A stretch of 7,840 nt of DNA from Oscillospiraceae bacterium (GTDB lineage Bacteria > Bacillota > Clostridia > Oscillospirales > Acutalibacteraceae): NCBI GenBank assembly GCA_003520555.1, contig DOUO01000127.1, positions 1,162 through 9,001 on the forward strand, given 5' to 3'. The notes under the pieces were generated by a model that saw only the letters and a list, made by a program, of their open reading frames with translations, did no database searches and had not been told where the DNA came from. Positions within the stretch are counted from its first letter, which is position 1; the number at the start of each line of letters is the position of its first letter. The translations under genes and the position numbers were made by a program. Below, piece by piece: positions 6,595 to 7,840 of the stretch.

Positions 6595-6623
6595 ATTATA
6601 ACTCCAAACTCGGAAAAAGCCAA
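6595..6623 (-). promoter_or_regulatory. Promoter of the COG0523 GTPase gene
   Basis: On the minus strand TTGGCT (6623-6618) and a perfect TATAAT (6600-6595) are separated by exactly 17 bases. The transcript would begin near 6588, giving a leader of about 26 bases that includes the AAGGAG site. Confidence 0.65.
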
Positions 6624-6638
6624 GTCATACCAAAAAAA

Positions 6639-6650
6639 TTTGCCGGCAAA
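6639..6650. promoter_or_regulatory. Perfect 12-bp palindrome, candidate operator between divergent promoters
   Basis: TTTGCCGGCAAA is a perfect palindrome whose centre (6644.5) is within about 1 base of the midpoint between the two outward-facing -35 boxes (6618 on minus, 6664 on plus). No T run follows, so it is not a terminator. A DNA-binding regulator here could govern both genes; which one is unknown. Confidence 0.4.
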
Positions 6651-6663
6651 ACCATACATAATA

Positions 6664-6692
6664 TTGACATTTTTTGTTGAAAAATATAGAAT
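6664..6692 (+). promoter_or_regulatory. Promoter of the PASTA-YARHG gene
   Basis: TTGACA (6664-6669), a 17-base spacer and TAGAAT (6687-6692): a full -35 consensus and a 5/6 -10 box. The transcript would begin near 6699, about 27 bases before the ATG, with AAGGAG (6711-6716) in between. Confidence 0.75.
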
Positions 6693-6725
6693 AAAAACAG
6701 ATAATTTATTAAGGAGATTACCGTT

Positions 6726-7598
6726 ATGAACGAAAATTATAACAATCAGCCGGGCGGCAATTACGCTCAGTATAACACTCCTCAAAACGGGGGGTATTCC
6801 CCTGACGACAACCGCTTCAACGGCGGTTACGGCCGGGGCAACGACAATTATCCGCAGAACAACCGTGATTCAAACAAAACCGTGATTATTGTTGTTATTA
6901 TCGCGCTTGTGATTATTCTTGCGCTGGGCGGAGTTATTACGTTTATGCTGTTAAGCAAAAACCCATCCGATTCGGAAAAGCTGCCGATGACCACTACGGC
7001 GGCCGCGACAGCCGCAACCGAAGCCAAAACCGAACCTGCTACGATTTCGGTTATAAACGTTGAGGGCTACAAGTCCGACGACGCGTATCAGGCGTTAAAC
7101 GACGCCGGTATCAAATACACCGTTTCGCGCGAGTACAGCGAAAAGGTTGACGAGGGCTACGTCATCAGCCAAAGTCCAAAGAGCGGCAGCATTAAGGCGG
7201 ATGAAAAGGTTAAGCTTTATGTTTCAAAGGGTTCGGAAAAGGCAAAGCAGTCCTCGCAGTCCTCGCAAAGCTCCGAAAACACACGCACCATTTACATAAA
7301 CAACGGCGGAGATTCAAGCTACATTATTGCGGATTCAAACTCCAGATACCTCAGCGAGTCCGAGGTAAGGTCGCTTTCAAGAGACCAGATGAACTACGCG
7401 ATAAACGAAATTTACGCGCGCCACGGAAGATTGTTCAAAAGCTCGTCGCTGCAAAGCTACTTTAATTCCAAGAGCTGGTATCACGGCTATGTTGAGCCGG
7501 GCAGCTTTGACGCAAACGTAAACAGCTACTTAAACAATGTTGAAATATACAACGTTAACCTTATTGACAAAGTTCAAAAACAGCTTGGATATAAATAA
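6726..7598 (+). CDS. Membrane-anchored PASTA and YARHG domain protein
   Basis: 290 residues. Order of parts: an Asn/Gly/Tyr/Gln-rich cytoplasmic N-terminus (1-50), a single membrane helix (52-76, TVIIVVIIALVIILALGGV), a Thr/Ala-rich linker (86-105), one PASTA domain (106-169) with DDAYQALNDAGIKY and QSPKSGSIKADEKVKLYVSKG-like ends, a Ser/Gln linker (170-186), then a YARHG domain (206-281) with YLSESEVRSLS, the name-giving EIYARHGRLF (228-237) and SWYHGYVEP. PASTA domains bind peptidoglycan or its muropeptides; YARHG is a mostly extracellular domain of unknown function. The topology (inside-out) places both domains in the cell wall. A single PASTA domain without a kinase or transpeptidase suggests a sensor or scaffold role, but this is inference. 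The start has AAGGAG at 9 bases and a strong promoter; a terminator follows at once, so it is a single-gene unit. Confidence 0.9.
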   Translation: MNENYNNQPGGNYAQYNTPQNGGYSPDDNRFNGGYGRGNDNYPQNNRDSNKTVIIVVIIALVIILALGGVITFMLLSKNPSDSEKLPMTTTAAATAATEAKTEPATISVINVEGYKSDDAYQALNDAGIKYTVSREYSEKVDEGYVISQSPKSGSIKADEKVKLYVSKGSEKAKQSSQSSQSSENTRTIYINNGGDSSYIIADSNSRYLSESEVRSLSRDQMNYAINEIYARHGRLFKSSSLQSYFNSKSWYHGYVEPGSFDANVNSYLNNVEIYNVNLIDKVQKQLGYK

Positions 7599-7605
7599 GC
7601 ACACT

Positions 7606-7644
7606 AAAACGGTTCGGCCTTCGGTTAGGCTGAACCGTTTTTTT
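7606..7644 (+). terminator. Rho-independent terminator after the PASTA-YARHG gene
   Basis: AAAACGGTTCGGCCT (7606-7620) pairs with AGGCTGAACCGTTTT (7627-7641) as a 15-bp stem with one G-T pair and a six-base TCGGTT loop, followed by further T to 7644. It begins 7 bases after the stop codon. Confidence 0.92.
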
Positions 7645-7649
7645 AACGC

Positions 7650-7684
7650 AAAAAAACGCGGAGATAATACCTTCGCGCTTTTTT
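7650..7684. terminator. Bidirectional hairpin terminator between converging genes
   Basis: CGCGGAG (7657-7663) pairs with CTTCGCG (7671-7677) around ATAATAC, flanked by seven A on the left (7650-7656) and six T on the right (7679-7684). Each strand therefore shows a GC stem followed by a T run. It can back up the preceding terminator and serve the minus-strand gene that ends at 7754. Confidence 0.75.
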
Positions 7685-7753
7685 GGGAGATTATTATTTA
7701 TCTGAACTTCCCGTCATGACTTTTTGACGAAAAGCTAAAGAGAAGTAAGCGAT

Positions 7754-7840
7754 TTACGCGTATCTGTTGTTTGTGACAAATTCCTTGCCGGTCTGCTGAC
7801 CTGTTACATTGAGGTTGTTGTCAACGGTGAAGCGGATGGG
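7754..7840 (-). CDS. C-terminal end of a minus-strand protein entering from the right edge
   Basis: An open frame reads in from position 7840 and ends at TAA (7756-7754), giving 28 residues that begin PIRFTVDNNLNVTGQQTGKE and end FVTNNRYA. The gene is inferred from the open frame, its position before a converging terminator, and its ordinary composition. The PIRFTVDNN start is faintly like the last strands of SpaA/Cna-B type surface domains, but 28 residues are too few to assign a family. There is no sorting signal, hydrophobic tail or basic end, so it does not end like a substrate of the sortase in this window. Confidence 0.55.
   Translation of the reverse strand, partial: PIRFTVDNNLNVTGQQTGKEFVTNNRYA

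Noticed and set aside
6570..6785. 71-codon minus-strand frame across the divergent promoter region
   Set aside because: Covers both promoters and the palindrome and has no ribosome binding site; judged non-coding.
7537..7719. 60-codon plus-strand frame at the end of the PASTA-YARHG gene
   Set aside because: It overlaps the coding end in another frame and runs through two terminator hairpins.
7712..7729. Small hairpin CGTCA...TGACG
   Set aside because: Five-base arms with no T run on the outgoing side; not supported as a terminator.

Overview
The window looks like chromosomal DNA from a spore-forming Gram-positive bacterium of the class Clostridia, perhaps an Oscillospirales/Ruminococcaceae-type gut anaerobe (the lineage is inference). 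The signs are a SpoVAC spore membrane protein, a class B sortase, a ThiI without a rhodanese domain paired with a dedicated cysteine desulfurase, a PASTA/YARHG surface protein, and strong AAGGAGG-type ribosome binding sites. It is gene-dense, with no gap above about 165 bases and no RNA gene, insertion sequence, prophage or CRISPR array that I can see.

Layout. Positions 4964 to 219 (minus strand) hold a tightly packed run of four genes: a NifS/IscS-type cysteine desulfurase (TTG start), thiI, a large class B sortase with extra domains at both ends, and a small protein resembling the N-terminal domain of CinA (MoaB-like fold). Spacings are 13, 34 and 10 bases, so one transcript is likely. Just downstream, on the same strand but with its own near-consensus promoter, begins an EctB-type diaminobutyrate aminotransferase that runs off the left edge. 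Diverging to the right from the nifS promoter is a lone spoVAC (5107-5562), closed by a hairpin terminator. A minus-strand COG0523 (CobW-like) GTPase (5627-6562) and a plus-strand PASTA-YARHG membrane protein (6726-7598) diverge from a 163-base region. That region has two well-formed promoters and, midway between them, a perfect 12-bp palindrome. Two hairpin terminators follow, then the last 28 codons of a minus-strand gene entering from the right.

How the genes relate. The desulfurase and ThiI form the known minimal route to 4-thiouridine in tRNA: the desulfurase makes a persulfide and ThiI places the sulfur. The sortase should act at the outer membrane face as a surface-protein transpeptidase, but its roughly 210-residue cytoplasmic part appears to be a degenerate CinA-N/MoaB-like domain. 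The small gene directly downstream encodes a second divergent copy of the same kind of domain. That pair, a sortase with an internal pterin-binding-like fold plus a free-standing relative, is the most unusual feature here. The GTPase lacks the CxCC metal motif typical of its family and has a CDADC motif instead.

All family assignments come from reading motifs by eye; no search was run.
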